5,952 nucleotides of DNA from an uncultured Gemella sp. Lineage in GTDB: Bacteria > Bacillota > Bacilli > Staphylococcales > Gemellaceae. This document shows positions 5,295 through 5,952 of this stretch, piece by piece (the stretch's first letter is position 1; each line of letters begins with the position of its first letter). The stretch spans positions 1 through 5,952 of the forward strand of contig CAKMQF010000153.1 in assembly GCA_927911745.1 (NCBI GenBank). Reading direction: 5' to 3'. The translations under genes and the position numbers were made by a program. The notes below the pieces were generated by a model. It was not told where the DNA came from. It searched no databases and saw only the letters and a list, made by a program, of their open reading frames with translations.

Positions 5295-5322
5295 TATGTA
5301 CTATTTTTAGTTCAGTTTACTA
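5001..5322 (-). mobile_element. Truncated IS630-family element (IS630-Spn1-like), 5' end only
   Basis: The right part holds the presumed terminal sequence (minus strand TATAGTAAACTGAACTAAAAATAG) directly after the hydrolase coding sequence, a TATAAT box, and the first ORF of the transposase up to PTTIH. The element stops abruptly near 5001, within the first ORF; the second ORF with the DDE catalytic domain and the other terminal repeat are absent. Several substitutions relative to the pneumococcal protein as I remember it (for example Y to C, W to C) suggest an old, inactive remnant. IS630 elements insert at TA, which fits the TA-rich junction at 5320-5324. The IS630 identity is confident; the exact ends are inferred. 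Confidence 0.78.
5283..5291 (-). promoter_or_regulatory. IS-borne extended -10 promoter element
   Basis: On the minus strand TGGTATAAT gives a perfect TATAAT preceded by TGn, an extended -10 that can work without a strong -35 box; none with good spacing is obvious. It would have driven the transposase and now points into the chimeric ORFs and the immunity array, so it could be an outward promoter for the operon. Confidence 0.45.
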
Positions 5323-5952
5323 TAAATGAATCACTCTTTAAAAATGGTAGCACCAAATCAACCCACTCTTGGGGCAGGTAAGCTGATAAATAGCCGTGAT
5401 TATAACCCTTTGCTTCATACAAAATCGTATTTGGATGTAGCTTCTGAAATAATCTCGCCGATACTTTCACACAGTTTAATTCTTTTTCACCATAGACATA
5501 CAAAACCTGAGCTTTGCTAGCAGAAATCATATCTTTCAGTTTGTAACGCCCCATATAGTTTTTGTAAATGGTCACCATTGTTTTGACAGGCGTCCTTGGC
5601 ATATCCTCCAAATAATAAGCTTTTATTTCCTCAGGATAAGCCAGTTTAGGATAGAGTTTGTTCATCATGCTTAACTGAAGTTTGCAAGAGAATTTATTAA
5701 ACATCAGTTTATAAAATAGAGATACTAGAAAGTTGCTGATTTTAGCTAACCTTGGTTGAGGAATACAGAGGCTTCCGTCTATGATGGACTTCTCAGCAAT
5801 TTCACTGTCTAAAGACAAAAGCTCCATGGCTATTGACCACCAAGTGAAACACCACCTATTGCAAACAATTTCCCACCACAGTTTGCTTTGATATAGTCAA
5901 GAATCTCCAAAGCAGAATCTTCAGTAGAAACATAATCAAGTTGATATTCCTC
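5312..5952 (-). pseudogene. Alpha/beta hydrolase, frameshifted and 3'-capped by the IS; extends past the right edge
   Basis: The frame entering at the right edge reads EEYQLDYVSTEDSALEIL, then KLFAIGGVSLGGQ, where GVSLG is the nucleophile elbow of a serine hydrolase, and hits TAG at 5832-5830. One extra A (CAA ATA GCC instead of CAA TAG CC) restores QIAMELLSLDSEIAEKS and the remaining 170 or so residues. The later part has a plausible acid-residue region (VLYVYGEKELNCVK) and the catalytic-His segment GYNHGYLSAYLPQEW. The ATG at 5827 is therefore internal and not the true start. The last residues (FIVN and TGA) appear to be supplied by the end of the IS. Substrate unknown; small cytoplasmic esterase/lipase-like proteins of this type are widespread in streptococci. 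It looks like the chromosomal flank of the island and not part of the toxin array. Confidence 0.75.

Noticed and set aside
5326..5520. Plus-strand ORF of 64 residues
   Set aside because: It is antisense to the conserved C-terminal half of the alpha/beta hydrolase.
1..5952. CRISPR array, tRNA or rRNA genes
   Set aside because: I saw no regularly spaced repeats and no tRNA- or rRNA-like conserved sequence on either strand.

Overview
The window is AT-rich, low-GC Firmicutes DNA. Every gene I can support is read from the minus strand, that is from right to left. A fragment that closely resembles the first ORF of pneumococcal IS630-Spn1, strong AAGGAG-type ribosome sites and GH-E/Imm22/SUKH-type modules point to a Streptococcus, probably mitis group or a relative such as S. 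suis. The species is inferred, not proven.

Layout in transcription order. (1) Right edge to 5312: the 3' part of an alpha/beta hydrolase gene, broken by a one-base deletion just after its G-x-S-x-G nucleophile elbow and ended by IS DNA. (2) 5322-4740: a truncated IS630-family transposase fused in frame to the C-terminal part of an unrelated, unrecognised protein. (3) 4727-4497: the N-terminus of an AAA ATPase cut off at the Walker A loop and joined to a short glycine-rich tail. (4) 4495-3941: a four-helix membrane protein that may be a DUF443/TsaI-like immunity protein. (5) 3899-3610: a decayed relative of that membrane protein. (6) 3595-3239: an unrecognised helical protein. (7) 3177-2800: an Imm22-type immunity protein. 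(8) 2761-2312: an ankyrin-repeat protein with a frameshift near its end. (9) 2238-1897: a DUF2185/Imm33-type protein. (10) 1771-1325 and 1199-699: two SMI1/KNR4 (SUKH) paralogues, the first truncated by one base. (11) 624-457: an unrecognised 55-residue protein. (12) 456-121: an orphan GH-E (HNH/EndoVII-fold) nuclease toxin domain with no secretion region. (13) 98 to the left edge: a frameshifted, probably SUFU-like immunity gene.

Read together, this looks like the downstream immunity-gene array of a polymorphic-toxin locus, most likely a type VII (LXG) secretion locus. The secreted toxin bodies are missing, and what remains is several immunity families, orphan toxin ends and recombination scars. 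The immunity genes are packed tightly, often with the ribosome site of one gene overlapping the stop of the previous one, so they are probably co-transcribed. An IS-borne extended -10 element at the upstream side and a candidate promoter before the SUKH pair could drive them. At least five genes carry a single-base change in a short A or T run. Either the array is decaying or phase-variable, or the assembly has homopolymer errors; the sequence alone does not settle this.
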